From: Alcaligenaceae bacterium
GTDB taxonomy: Bacteria; Pseudomonadota; Gammaproteobacteria; Burkholderiales; Burkholderiaceae_B
Length of the DNA: 64,000 nt
NCBI GenBank assembly: GCA_030538235.1
Contig: JAUNUJ010000001.1
Coordinates: 46,978 to 110,977, forward strand
Reading direction: 5' to 3'
The notes under the pieces were generated by a model. The model worked only from the letters and a program-made list of their open reading frames with translations. It was not told where the DNA came from and searched no databases. Shown here piece by piece: positions 43,395 through 52,619 of the stretch (position 1 is the stretch's first letter; each line of letters begins with the position of its first letter). A program made the translations under genes and the position numbers.

Positions 43395-44765
43395 TTAACG
43401 CATATTAAACAGCTCTTGATGGAAGTGTTTTACTGGCAGGCCTTGGGCTTTGAAGTCTTTTTTCAAGGCGTCGCCGAAGCCTGCCGGCCCACAGAACCAG
43501 ATGCTCGCTGAAAGCCATTCGGGCACTAGTTCGCGAATCCGTTGACCGCTCAGGAGGGGATCTCTGCCATCAATTACGATGTGTAATCTGACCCCGGCCT
43601 GAGCTGCATAGCTTTGTAGATGACCTAGCGCTTCTTGATCAGAACTGGCTGTTGGGTGGAAGAGGACAATGTTTTTGCTACCAGCTTGTGTCCTTAGGTA
43701 CTGCATTCTTGCGATAAAAGGTGTGATACCGATCCCTGCACCAACCCATATTTGCCAAGGCTGTTTATCCTCGAAATTAAAGCAACCATAAGGTCCTTCA
43801 ACAGTCACCGCTGTACCCACTGTTAACTGCTTAGGTAAACGACTGGTATGGTCACCTAATTCTTTAATGATTAGTCTAAGATTAGGGGCTGCTGGATCCC
43901 AACTTGAGGCGATGGTATACGGGTGAGCACGTTCACGTTCGCTCGAGCTAACAAAGGTAAATTGTCCCGCTTTATGGCCTGGCCAACCTTCATCTAATTG
44001 AATTAAAGTATCCATTATTTGCAAAGAAGGGGAATAATTGATTTTAATCACTTGCCCACTAACTTTACGATTGGCGCCGATCTTTTTAAATAAGATGACC
44101 ACCGCTGCATAGGTGCCGCCAATGACTAAAGCGACCACTAACCAAGCGATAGGTTGTGTCCAGTAATTAAAACGCATCAGAATCAATGCGTGGTAGGCAA
44201 AGAGTAGGTAAGTAATGGCTAAAATTTTGTGAGTACTGATAAAGTGATGATATTTGAAGCGTTTAATCAGTGCTAAGGCGATCAGAATCACCGCGACATA
44301 AAATCCCCATTCTCCAACAGTTTCGGCTAATCCATGCTGGGATGAAAGCCAATTTTGTAGCTCGGAGGTGCCTTGACCACCGCCACTGCCCGGACCTTGA
44401 CCACCGCCGCTGCCACTGCCGGGTCCGCTAGCGGGTCTGCTGAGCCAACCCCATCCGATCATCCATTTGGTAAATTTTGCCCACCACCAGTGGACGGCAC
44501 CAATGATCAGCGCGGCAATGCCTAACCATTTGTGAAGACGGTACATTTTGTCAAGACCGTCCAGATGTGGCTCTAGCCATTTCCATCGTAAGGCTAACAT
44601 CATGGCAACACTCATTGCAGCAATCAGCAGAATGCCGCTCAATTGAACAATGCCTCGGCGAAAGGAAAAATAATTTAATGTCTCGGGCCATAAGGTATCA
44701 GCAAACAACCATAGGACTGTAGGCACTAGCAAACAAGCAGCCAGTGCAATTTTTATGCGTTTCAT
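43395..44765 (-). CDS. Ferric-reductase-like transmembrane flavocytochrome
   Basis: 456 residues from ATG 44765, which has GGAG nine bases ahead; the open frame runs further up without support. The N-terminal half has about six membrane helices of the ferric-reductase/NADPH-oxidase kind, with histidines near helix ends (LHKWLGIAALIIGAVHWWW; FISTHKILAITYLLFAYH) for heme. The C-terminal half is a ferredoxin-NADP reductase module with HPYTIASSW (FAD) and VGAGIGITPF (nucleotide). Between helices lies a GSG/GGQG-rich loop coded at about 44369-44432. It probably moves electrons from NAD(P)H across the membrane to ferric iron or another acceptor. It is monocistronic. Confidence 0.85.
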   Translation of the reverse strand: MKRIKIALAACLLVPTVLWLFADTLWPETLNYFSFRRGIVQLSGILLIAAMSVAMMLALRWKWLEPHLDGLDKMYRLHKWLGIAALIIGAVHWWWAKFTKWMIGWGWLSRPASGPGSGSGGGQGPGSGGGQGTSELQNWLSSQHGLAETVGEWGFYVAVILIALALIKRFKYHHFISTHKILAITYLLFAYHALILMRFNYWTQPIAWLVVALVIGGTYAAVVILFKKIGANRKVSGQVIKINYSPSLQIMDTLIQLDEGWPGHKAGQFTFVSSSERERAHPYTIASSWDPAAPNLRLIIKELGDHTSRLPKQLTVGTAVTVEGPYGCFNFEDKQPWQIWVGAGIGITPFIARMQYLRTQAGSKNIVLFHPTASSDQEALGHLQSYAAQAGVRLHIVIDGRDPLLSGQRIRELVPEWLSASIWFCGPAGFGDALKKDFKAQGLPVKHFHQELFNMR

Positions 44766-44848
44766 AAAAGAAGACTCCGATCTTGAGATAAGATAAGACG
44801 CCGTTGCTGTCATGAAGAAAAGACAGGATGACGACTCTGATAAGTTCA

Positions 44849-44867
44849 GATAATGATTCATTCTAAA
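44849..44867. promoter_or_regulatory. Weak Fur-like site upstream of the reductase gene
   Basis: GATAATGATTCATTCTAAA matches 11 of 19 positions of the Fur consensus; the first nine are perfect. It sits 84 bp before the ATG at 44765. Beyond this and the hairpin at 45054, 44766-45110 holds no gene I can see. Confidence 0.3.
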
Positions 44868-45053
44868 TCTACGAATACACCGTCGTCAAAGCTAAATAAT
44901 TGTTTTATTTGATCAATTTTGAGGTAACTCAAGCTTTGCTGGAATGTCACACATCGCTTTTGTGTTAGATCAGAATTGTGTTTGATTGTGATGTTCTAAT
45001 CTATGATGGAAGTCAAACCATGCTATGCGTTTGTGACCTTAAGGATAAAAGCA

Positions 45054-45083
45054 CGGCAACCGGCTGTTTATAACCGGCTGCCG
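45054..45083. terminator. Terminator downstream of the MFS gene
   Basis: CGGCAACCGG and CCGGCTGCCG pair over 10 bp with one A/C mismatch around a 10-base loop. T-rich flanks lie on both sides (GCTTTTA on the minus strand). Confidence 0.6.
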
Positions 45084-45110
45084 CTGTAGCTTTTTACTTG
45101 TGTATATCGC

Positions 45111-46310
45111 TTAAACCCGCTGAGCACTAAGGGGGCGGTTTTTCCAGCGTAACCATAAAATGGCGAGAACCGTTAGAATTAACCAAGGAATTAAGAATAA
45201 ATTAGTCATTTGCCAATCGGTGGCGTGCAAGAGAGCGCCGCTGCTGAATGAACTGATAAAGCCAATGATAAAAATAACTAAATCGTTAGTGGCTTGAGCA
45301 CGTGCTCTTTCAGTCTGTGAGTAGGTGGTTGTAAGTAGGGTGGTGCCTCCAATAAACAAGAAGTTCCAACCAACACCGAGCAGCACTAAGGCGATAGCGA
45401 ATGAGATAAAAGACACGCCACTTAGGGCAAATAGTATATGTCCTAATAACAGAGCTGCACCGGCAAGCATCACTTGCAAGACACCAAAGCGAGCAATCAA
45501 GGCGCCAGTGAAAAAGGACGGGACAAACATCCCCAACACATGTAGTTGAATCACTAAGGCAGTGCTGCTAAGCTCATGGCCATAGCTACTCATGGCAATA
45601 GGGGCTGCAGTCATGCCGAGAATCATAATGCCTTGTCCGGAGGCGGCAGCAAACATGGCAACCAAGTAGGTAGGTTGCGTGACCATTTGCAACCAACTGC
45701 GGCTGCTTTCTGCAGCTGTGGCACCGTGTGTAGAGGTGGCAGGTGCTGGTCTAAAGGCCATTAAAGTACCGATAGCAAGCACTGTTACCATCGCTAAAAT
45801 CAAGAAGGTACCGAGATATTTGGTGCTTAATAAGGGACCTTCAAAACGAGCTAATACCGGACCGATTAAGGCCGCTGCTACGCCACCTGCCAACACAAAA
45901 GAAATGGCTTTTGAACGGAAATGAAGATCAGCCGCTTCGGCTGCAGCAAAGCGATAAAACTGTGCAAAGGCCTGATAAGTGCCTATCAGAAAAGTACCCA
46001 TCGCAAGCACCAATAATGAGGACTGCCAAACGCCTAAGGCAGCAATCAAGGTACCACTTAGGCCAAAAATGGCGCCAATTAAAAAGCCCGCACGTCGCCC
46101 AATCTTAGCCATCCAGAGAGAGGCCGGAAATATCATGATCGCTGTTCCAAGGAACATGGTGGCAATAGGCAGAGTAGCCCAGCGCGGTGAATCTGCAATG
46201 ATGCTGCCGATTAAACCGCCAACCAGCATCACCGCGACAATGACTATTTGAAAAAGTGCTTGCGCTGTAGCTAACACAAACACTTGACGATACATTGACT
46301 TAGTAGACAT
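45111..46310 (-). CDS. MFS transporter, unknown substrate
   Basis: 399 residues with about 12 hydrophobic helices. A major-facilitator loop is seen as MAKIGRRAGFLIGAIFG after helix 2, and the second half repeats the fold with FGVLQVMLAGAALLLG. The cytosolic mid-loop is short (RPAPATSTHGATAAESSRSW). It lies alone between the terminator and the enoyl-CoA hydratase gene, 35 bp downstream of the latter, and could share its transcript. I cannot assign a substrate. Confidence 0.85.
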   Translation of the reverse strand: MSTKSMYRQVFVLATAQALFQIVIVAVMLVGGLIGSIIADSPRWATLPIATMFLGTAIMIFPASLWMAKIGRRAGFLIGAIFGLSGTLIAALGVWQSSLLVLAMGTFLIGTYQAFAQFYRFAAAEAADLHFRSKAISFVLAGGVAAALIGPVLARFEGPLLSTKYLGTFLILAMVTVLAIGTLMAFRPAPATSTHGATAAESSRSWLQMVTQPTYLVAMFAAASGQGIMILGMTAAPIAMSSYGHELSSTALVIQLHVLGMFVPSFFTGALIARFGVLQVMLAGAALLLGHILFALSGVSFISFAIALVLLGVGWNFLFIGGTTLLTTTYSQTERARAQATNDLVIFIIGFISSFSSGALLHATDWQMTNLFLIPWLILTVLAILWLRWKNRPLSAQRV

Positions 46311-46345
46311 GAGATTGATGAGCCTTGTTTTGGGAATGGTGAAAA

Positions 46346-47164
46346 TTAAGAAAAAGACGGTTTACGCTTTTGGGTGAAAGCAAGAATGCCTTCTTGCACG
46401 TCTGATTCGCTGGCGCTTTCCATAATAAAGCGACGTTCTAATTCTAATTGTTCCTTAAACGATCTCTGAGTCATTTTATGGTCTAGTAAGTGCTTCACTC
46501 TTGCCATGGCTTTTCTAGGACCACTCTCTAATTCTCTAAGTAAAGCCTGGACCTGACTCATTAGTTCAGCGTCTGGATAAACCTGATCGACAATAGCTAG
46601 GTTTAAACACTCATTTGCAGTAAGAGGCGTATTGGAAAGAAAAAGTTGTTTAGCTCGAAATGTGCCGACACGATTGGCTAATAACCATGAGCTTCCAGCA
46701 TCGGGAGATAAACCAATGGCCGTGTATCCACAGCGTAGTTTCATCGATTCTGCAGCCAGTACATAATCTGCGATTAATGCTAAGCCAATCCCGGCTCCAC
46801 CCACCGCGCCGTTAAGAGCAGATACGATAGGAAGTTTTGCTGCTTCTAGTTTGGCTAGAGCGTAATTTAAAGGCTCAAGCAATGAAGCAACAAAGGCTGG
46901 AAGTTGTTCACGTTCTGCTATAAATGCACGTATATCACCGCCTACACAGAAGTTGTTTCCAGTACCTGTTATTAAGATGACTTTTACTGAAGAGTTGTTC
47001 AAAATCTCATCTGTTGCTTCAGCAAGCAAGGTGACCATCTCAAGGTTCAGTGCATTGCCTTGCTCTGCTCTATTTAGTGTAATCGTTGCTAAGCCATTTG
47101 CTATCGTTAAATAAAGTGCTTTATTCTCACCGCTGTTGTCACGATTAAGGTTTAAATTGTTCAA
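46346..47164 (-). CDS. Enoyl-CoA hydratase/isomerase family protein (PaaG-like)
   Basis: 272 residues with the crotonase fold: oxyanion-hole segment NFCVGGDIRAF, NGAVGGAGIGLALIADYVLA, then GLSPDAGSSWLLANRVG. In that segment an aspartate replaces the second catalytic glutamate of true hydratases, as in PaaG-type isomerases. The start is a TTG at 47164; AAAGGAG six bases ahead makes it convincing, and no better ATG exists. It lies downstream of the AraC gene on the same strand. It would act on an acyl-CoA from the divergent ligase operon. Confidence 0.88.
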   Translation of the reverse strand: MNNLNLNRDNSGENKALYLTIANGLATITLNRAEQGNALNLEMVTLLAEATDEILNNSSVKVILITGTGNNFCVGGDIRAFIAEREQLPAFVASLLEPLNYALAKLEAAKLPIVSALNGAVGGAGIGLALIADYVLAAESMKLRCGYTAIGLSPDAGSSWLLANRVGTFRAKQLFLSNTPLTANECLNLAIVDQVYPDAELMSQVQALLRELESGPRKAMARVKHLLDHKMTQRSFKEQLELERRFIMESASESDVQEGILAFTQKRKPSFS

Positions 47165-47367
47165 GTTTATCTCCTTTGGATGCTGGATTGCTTCTTGATA
47201 TTTGCATAAAACTTAGTTTTTAGGATGAATGTTGATATCAAGACTAAAGCTAATGTGTATTTGTAATTTTATTTCAATCACTAATGACACTATACTGGGG
47301 TAAGACATCATTGGTGTTCTCAGAGATGGTTTACATAGTGAAGCCATAACAATTGATTATAAGAAAA

Positions 47368-48381
47368 TTATAACTGCCAGATAATTTGTTTTCGGTATGC
47401 GCCAGGGGTGCTACCAGTCCATACTTTAAACGCTCGGTTAAATGCTGCCGCGTCTTCAAATCCCAAGCTGCTACCTATGGTTGCAATTGGGGTGTCTGTT
47501 TTATTTAACAAATCAATGGCGATATCTCGTCGAAGTTTGTCCTTTGTTTTTTGAAATGTTGTGCCTTCAGCAGTCAGGCGTCTCGCCAGAGTTCGAGGAG
47601 ATATATGCTGAACTAATGCCACATCATTAACCGTTAAATTCAAATGCAATTTGTCTTGTAAATAGTGACGTAGTTGATGGGTATACGGTCTGTCATTAGG
47701 TGAGAAGTAAAACCAATTTAGTGGTGCATTACGTATGAATTCGTTTAAAACGGACTGATCTTGGCGAATCGGTTCACGTAAATAAATTGGATGCATATAA
47801 AGCGCCGTTACTTCTTGATTGAATTTTACTGGGCCGGGGTAAAGCTGTTCGTATTCAGATGCATGGTGTGGTGTGTCAAATGGAAATTCAATGGATTCAA
47901 ATGGAATTTTGCGTCCTATTAACCAAGAAGAGACGCCCTGGACAAGCATTAATAAAAGTTCGAGGGCCCATATGCGTGTAGGACCCAAATCCTTCTTTTC
48001 TTGTAGTGCTATTTTAATAGAGCCATTTGGGCAAGGTTGAACTGTGTATTCCACATCGTCATTGATTAGATAGAAGAGGTTACGGAATCTATTAAGTGCT
48101 ACACCAAGATCAGGTGCGCCCAACATAATCATGCACAAATACTTTAACGTCCCATTTCGTAGTGGGCGTGAGAATAGACCGGGGGTTTCATCATTAAGCT
48201 CTATTGCGATAGTGCGGTAGAGTTGAGCAAATTTGTTCATGGTGATACGGGTACCTTCCAGCTCTAAAAGTGCGGGCGATAGTCCTATTTTGTTAAGCCA
48301 TTTATCACTGCATGTTGAGTGTTTCGATGCGCCGGCGAGCAGGGCATGAACAAAACGTACCGAGATTGTTTGAATTTCCAT
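47368..48381 (-). CDS. AraC-family regulator (OruR/ArgR-like N-terminal domain)
   Basis: 337 residues. The N-terminal ~190-residue arabinose-binding-like domain of this subfamily begins after ISVRFVHALLAGASKH. The C-terminal double helix-turn-helix has LTVNDVALVQHISPRTLARRL, then DTPIATIGSSLGFEDAAAFNRAFKVWTGSTPGAYR. It is divergent from the transporter operon at 48660 and upstream of the hydratase gene, so it probably activates both sides in response to the imported acid or its CoA ester. Confidence 0.9.
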   Translation of the reverse strand: MEIQTISVRFVHALLAGASKHSTCSDKWLNKIGLSPALLELEGTRITMNKFAQLYRTIAIELNDETPGLFSRPLRNGTLKYLCMIMLGAPDLGVALNRFRNLFYLINDDVEYTVQPCPNGSIKIALQEKKDLGPTRIWALELLLMLVQGVSSWLIGRKIPFESIEFPFDTPHHASEYEQLYPGPVKFNQEVTALYMHPIYLREPIRQDQSVLNEFIRNAPLNWFYFSPNDRPYTHQLRHYLQDKLHLNLTVNDVALVQHISPRTLARRLTAEGTTFQKTKDKLRRDIAIDLLNKTDTPIATIGSSLGFEDAAAFNRAFKVWTGSTPGAYRKQIIWQL

Positions 48382-48584
48382 GGCTTAAAACCTTAATTTA
48401 AGTAGTTATTTTATTTTGATAATAATATTTGCCTGCAGAAGTCTATGCGTTTTTAGACAGAGTGATTACCCTATCTTACATAAAAAAACAGAGAAAGTGG
48501 CAGCTTTTGCATAGTTTTAGTCCTTCTCTGCCATTTGATTATTTAAATTACTATCCTAGAATGAAATACATAACTAAGTCAGAC

Positions 48585-48617
48585 AAATAAAAATCTAGAC
48601 TAGAAAAATAAAAATAG
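48585..48617 (+). promoter_or_regulatory. Candidate AraC-type direct repeat upstream of the transporter operon
   Basis: AAATAAAAATCTAG at 48585 and AAATAAAAATAG at 48606 are direct repeats 21 bp apart, two helical turns, the usual AraC-family spacing. They end 42 bp before the GTG at 48660. Confidence 0.35.
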
Positions 48618-48659
48618 TACCGTATCAAAAAACATATAACGGTTGCTATAGGAGACATC

Positions 48660-49487
48660 GTGAATCAAGCAGTTATTGAACCATTGCTAACGCTTGGCAA
48701 TATTACGCTCGCCTTTGGTGGCGTCAAAGCGTTAACTGACGTGAGTTTTAGTGTTACCCCTAATACCATTACCACGGTGATTGGTCCTAATGGTGCCGGT
48801 AAAACGTCGCTGTTTAATACTATTTCCGGTTTTTACAAACCGCAAGTCGGTGAGTTATTCTTTGAGGGCAAAAACATCACCTCTACTCCTGCACCTGAAC
48901 GTGCTCGTTTAGGATTAGCTCGGAGTTTTCAGAATATTGCCTTATTCCGAGGCATGACCGTATTGGACAATATCAAACTGGGACGTCACGCTCATTTGCG
49001 GACTAATGTCTTGGATTCTTTATTTTATTTTGGTCGTGCAAAACGTGAAGAAATGGAACTTCGACGTGAAGTAGAAGAGCGCATCATTGACTTTCTCGAA
49101 ATTGACCACATACGTCATCATCCTGTCTCAGCTTTATCGTACGGTTTACAAAAGCGTGTAGAAATGGCTAGAGCTTTAGCCATTCAACCAAAAATTCTTA
49201 TGCTTGACGAACCAGTTGCTGGTATGAATCGTGAGGAAACTGAGGACATGGCACGCTTCATTTTAGACGTACGACAAGAATGGGGTATTACCGTTCTTAT
49301 GGTTGAACATGACATGGGTATGGTGATGGATTTATCAGACCATGTCATTGTGCTTAACTTTGGTCAAGTGATTGCTGATGGAACACCTGAGCAAGTACAA
49401 CAAAACCCTGAAGTAATACGTGCATATTTAGGTTCGGGTGATATTTCCGATCTACGCGAACGTTTGCATCAACCTGTCACACATTAG
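48660..49487 (+). CDS. LivG-type branched-chain ABC transporter ATPase
   Basis: 275 residues: Walker A GPNGAGKTS, Q-loop FQNIALF, signature LSYGLQKRVEMARALA, Walker B ILMLDEPVAG, and the LivG-type tail GTPEQVQQNPEVIRAYLG. The GTG start has AGGAG ahead. It opens the importer operon, and the order LivG-H-M-K-F is visible. HAAT-family importers carry branched amino acids, but also amides, urea and aromatic or aliphatic acids. Confidence 0.92.
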   Translation: MNQAVIEPLLTLGNITLAFGGVKALTDVSFSVTPNTITTVIGPNGAGKTSLFNTISGFYKPQVGELFFEGKNITSTPAPERARLGLARSFQNIALFRGMTVLDNIKLGRHAHLRTNVLDSLFYFGRAKREEMELRREVEERIIDFLEIDHIRHHPVSALSYGLQKRVEMARALAIQPKILMLDEPVAGMNREETEDMARFILDVRQEWGITVLMVEHDMGMVMDLSDHVIVLNFGQVIADGTPEQVQQNPEVIRAYLGSGDISDLRERLHQPVTH

Positions 49488-49495
49488 GTGGAAAA

Positions 49496-50380
49496 ATGGA
49501 TTTTGATTGGCTGTTTTTTGCAGAAATAAGTTTAGCAGGGCTTGGTACAGGTGGTCTTTATGCGTTAACTGCTTTAGCATTTGTGATTATTTTTAAAAGC
49601 ACCGGGGTGGTTAATTTAGCCATTGGCGAAATGCTGATGGTTGGTGCCTATTTGGTTTATGGTCTTGCAACAGGCTTTGGTTTACCGATTTGGTTGGCCA
49701 TATTAATCGGGGTTTTAGGTAGTGGTTTAGCAGGCGGCATCATAGAACGTTTGGCAATTAGACCCATGCTGGGAGAGTCATCAATATCGACTTTTATGAT
49801 TACTGTTGGACTGGCGTCTGTTTTGGTTGGGGCAGTTGAGCTCATTTGGACAGCTGATCAGAAGCGTATGCCGGCCATTATGCCAGATAAAGCGATATTT
49901 ATCGGTGAGGCATTTGTTTCTTCCAAAGTGTTCTATGGTTTTTTTGTGACGCTAATTTTAATCTCCCTTGTCTTGTTAGTATTCAGATTTTGGCGTGGCG
50001 GGGTTGCTTTGCGAGCAACTGCATTTGACCAAGGTGCTGCTTACTCAATGGGTATTAATGTACCGCGCGTGTTCTCACTTTCTTGGGTTGTGGGTTCAAT
50101 GATTGCAGCCATGGCGGGAGTGATTGTGGGAGCCATTGGTGGCCTTTCACCTTCAATGGGAATATTTGGTTTATCAGTATTAGTTGTAGTGATTGCCGGT
50201 GGTCTTGATAGCGTACTTGGTGCGTTAGTCGCAGGTCTCGCCATAGGATTGATAGAGTCTTGGGCAAGTGGGTTTTTAGGGGGCGAATACAAAATAGTTG
50301 TCACCTTCTTAATACTAATCATAGTGCTGATGATAAAACCTTATGGTTTATTTGGTACCCGTCAGATTGAGAGGTTGTAA
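49496..50380 (+). CDS. LivH-type ABC permease
   Basis: 294 residues with about eight membrane helices. Motifs of the branched-chain permease family are GLGTGGLYALTALAFVIIFKSTGVVNLAIGE, RATAFDQGAAYSMGINVPRVFSLSW (the ATPase docking loop) and VVIAGGLDSVLGALVAGLAIG. It follows the ATPase by 8 bp, and its stop codon overlaps the LivM start (TAATG). Confidence 0.92.
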   Translation: MDFDWLFFAEISLAGLGTGGLYALTALAFVIIFKSTGVVNLAIGEMLMVGAYLVYGLATGFGLPIWLAILIGVLGSGLAGGIIERLAIRPMLGESSISTFMITVGLASVLVGAVELIWTADQKRMPAIMPDKAIFIGEAFVSSKVFYGFFVTLILISLVLLVFRFWRGGVALRATAFDQGAAYSMGINVPRVFSLSWVVGSMIAAMAGVIVGAIGGLSPSMGIFGLSVLVVVIAGGLDSVLGALVAGLAIGLIESWASGFLGGEYKIVVTFLILIIVLMIKPYGLFGTRQIERL

Positions 50381-51420
50381 TGCGTATAGGAACCGCAAAA
50401 TTTAGTTATAGCCATGATGAGGCGTTGTTTGATAGCAAGACCCAATACATGTGGTTGTTGCTTCTGGCGTGTAGTTTGTTTGTCTTTCCTTTTTTGGCAA
50501 GTGAGTATTGGTTATACCTAGCTTGTTTAGTGGCTATCAATATTGTTAGTGCCACTGGCTTAAATATACTCACTGGCTATACGGGTTTGGTGAGCTTGGG
50601 TCAGGCAGCCTTTATGGGGATTGGTGCTTATGCTGTGGCCTATATGGATAATCACTTTGGAGCACCCATAGTCGTTAACCTTTTAATTGCAGGTGGAGTC
50701 ACGATGCTAGGTGGAATCATTGTTGGTATTCCATCCTTAAGAGTAAAAGGTCTATATCTTGCTATTGCTACTATTGCAGCGTCTATGATTTTGCATTTTG
50801 TTTTCTCCAATTGGAAGCCGGTAACAGGTGGAACTGCTGGTGTAACGGTAGCACCTCCCGCAATCTTTGGTCTTTCTCTTGATACTTCATTCAAGTTTTA
50901 TTGGATGGTGGTGCCTGTCATGGTGATTATGTTGTTAGGTGCTGCTAATTTGTTCCGTACTCGAATAGGCAGAGCATTTATAGCGATTCGTGATCGTGAT
51001 ATTTCAGCCGAAGTCCTAGGTATACCGCTATTGCGTTACAAGCTTCTATCCTTTGCTTTGTCCTCTTTTTATGCTGGCGTAGCAGGTGGATTATGGGCAT
51101 ATTTTTTCCGTATCGTCACCCCCGAAAGTTTTCCGCTAAGTATGTCGATTTTCTTTTTGACCGCGATTATTGTGGGAGGTATGGGGTCTTTACTAGGTAG
51201 TATTTTAGGTGCGATTTTTGTCACGATGATCCCTGAAGCACTTAAGCTGATCGTGGGATGGCTACCTATTTCGGCAGATGCGACGCTTATTTTATCTCCA
51301 GTACGCACGATCGTATTTGGTTTGCTTATTATTGGTTTTTTAATTTTAGAGCCGCTGGGTCTTCAGGAAATTTGGCGACGCATACGGCGATTTTTTCACT
51401 TATGGCCTTTTAAATCATAA
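50380..51420 (+). CDS. LivM-type ABC permease
   Basis: 346 residues with about 9-10 membrane helices. LNILTGYTGLVSLGQAAFMGIGAYAVA is the LivM hallmark. The docking loop is AIRDRDISAEVLGIPLLRYKLLSFALSSFYAGVAGGLWAY, and IIVGGMGSLLGSILGAIFV follows. A typical LivM ends in an EPLGL segment, as here. Translation is coupled to LivH. Confidence 0.92.
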   Translation: MRIGTAKFSYSHDEALFDSKTQYMWLLLLACSLFVFPFLASEYWLYLACLVAINIVSATGLNILTGYTGLVSLGQAAFMGIGAYAVAYMDNHFGAPIVVNLLIAGGVTMLGGIIVGIPSLRVKGLYLAIATIAASMILHFVFSNWKPVTGGTAGVTVAPPAIFGLSLDTSFKFYWMVVPVMVIMLLGAANLFRTRIGRAFIAIRDRDISAEVLGIPLLRYKLLSFALSSFYAGVAGGLWAYFFRIVTPESFPLSMSIFFLTAIIVGGMGSLLGSILGAIFVTMIPEALKLIVGWLPISADATLILSPVRTIVFGLLIIGFLILEPLGLQEIWRRIRRFFHLWPFKS

Positions 51421-51442
51421 GCGTTTAACACCAGGAGACATC

Positions 51443-52615
51443 ATGAAAATTAAAACTATGAAAAACTGGCTTGTAGCTACATCTGTTGTAAGTATACTAG
51501 GATTAGCAGCTACAGCCCAAGCTGAGGATAAAGAAATCGTAATTGGTGGGTCTATACCAATGAGTGGCGTATTCTCTTTTGCAGGGATAGGTATTCACGC
51601 AGGTATACAGGACTACGTCAAAATTATTAATGACTCTGGTGGGGTTGAAGGGTACAAACTTAAGTATGTCCCTGAAGACAGTGGTTATAAAGTTGATGTA
51701 TCAGTAGCTGCCTTTAAAAAAATCACCAGCCAAAACAAAGTTGATTTTTACTATGGAGATTCTACCGGTTTTAGTAAAACCATTAATCCTGAATTAAACC
51801 GTATGAATTCCATCTTGATGTCTGGTGCTTCGTTTGCTACTGAACTCAACGATCCGGAAAAATATCCTTACCAGTTTTTGGCTGGTCCTGACTATACGGA
51901 AATGTTCAGCATTTTATTAAGCTATATTGCTGAAGAAAAACCCGGTGCTAAGGTCGCTTTTGTTTATTCAGATACTGAATTTGGTCGTGATCCCATTGAA
52001 AGTAGCCGCAAGTTAGCAGAGGATCTGGGTTTAAATGTGGCTTTAGAATTAATGACGCCACCAGGTAGCGTTGATGTGTCCACGGAAACGGCAAAAATGC
52101 GACGTGCTAAACCTGATTACACTATTTTCCATGGTTATATTTTAGCCCCGATTCCGGAGTTCATTGACCAAGCCAAAAAAATGGGCTTAGAAACAAAATT
52201 TATGGGCACCTTCTGGACCATGGATAATTCTACCGTTATGCAAATGGGTGAGATAGGCGATGGATTCATGGGTGTCATGCCATACCGTTACTATTACGAT
52301 GAGTCTGCACCAGCCCCCATGCTAGAGAAAATTCGTGAAATGCGTCCCGAATATCAAAACGTGCCATATATTCAAGGCTTTTTATCAGCCATGCTTTATA
52401 CCGAGTCGGCACGTCGTGTGTTAGCCGATGGTAAAGAACTTTCAGCAGACAATATGAAGGCCGCACTCAACACGATTAAAGATTTTGATACCGGTGGCAT
52501 CATCGGTGTACCTATCACTATTAGCGGTAATTCAATACCTGTTGGTCGCATTTATCAGTCTGATTTCAGCAAAGGTCAAATGGTCCCTGTTTCTGACTGG
52601 ATTGTTTTGGAGTAA
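51443..52615 (+). CDS. LivK-type substrate-binding protein
   Basis: 390 residues with a signal peptide (to about TAQAE, residue 28). The periplasmic-binding type 1 fold has GGSIPMSGVFSFAGIGIHAG, then FYYGDSTGFSKTINPELNR, KVAFVYSDTEFGRDPI and the C-terminal DMxxALNTIKDFDTGG-like hinge region. The family includes receptors for acids other than amino acids. AGGAG precedes the ATG. Neighbouring acyl-CoA ligase and beta-oxidation genes point to a carboxylic acid ligand. Confidence 0.9.
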   Translation: MKIKTMKNWLVATSVVSILGLAATAQAEDKEIVIGGSIPMSGVFSFAGIGIHAGIQDYVKIINDSGGVEGYKLKYVPEDSGYKVDVSVAAFKKITSQNKVDFYYGDSTGFSKTINPELNRMNSILMSGASFATELNDPEKYPYQFLAGPDYTEMFSILLSYIAEEKPGAKVAFVYSDTEFGRDPIESSRKLAEDLGLNVALELMTPPGSVDVSTETAKMRRAKPDYTIFHGYILAPIPEFIDQAKKMGLETKFMGTFWTMDNSTVMQMGEIGDGFMGVMPYRYYYDESAPAPMLEKIREMRPEYQNVPYIQGFLSAMLYTESARRVLADGKELSADNMKAALNTIKDFDTGGIIGVPITISGNSIPVGRIYQSDFSKGQMVPVSDWIVLE

Positions 52616-52619
52616 TGCA

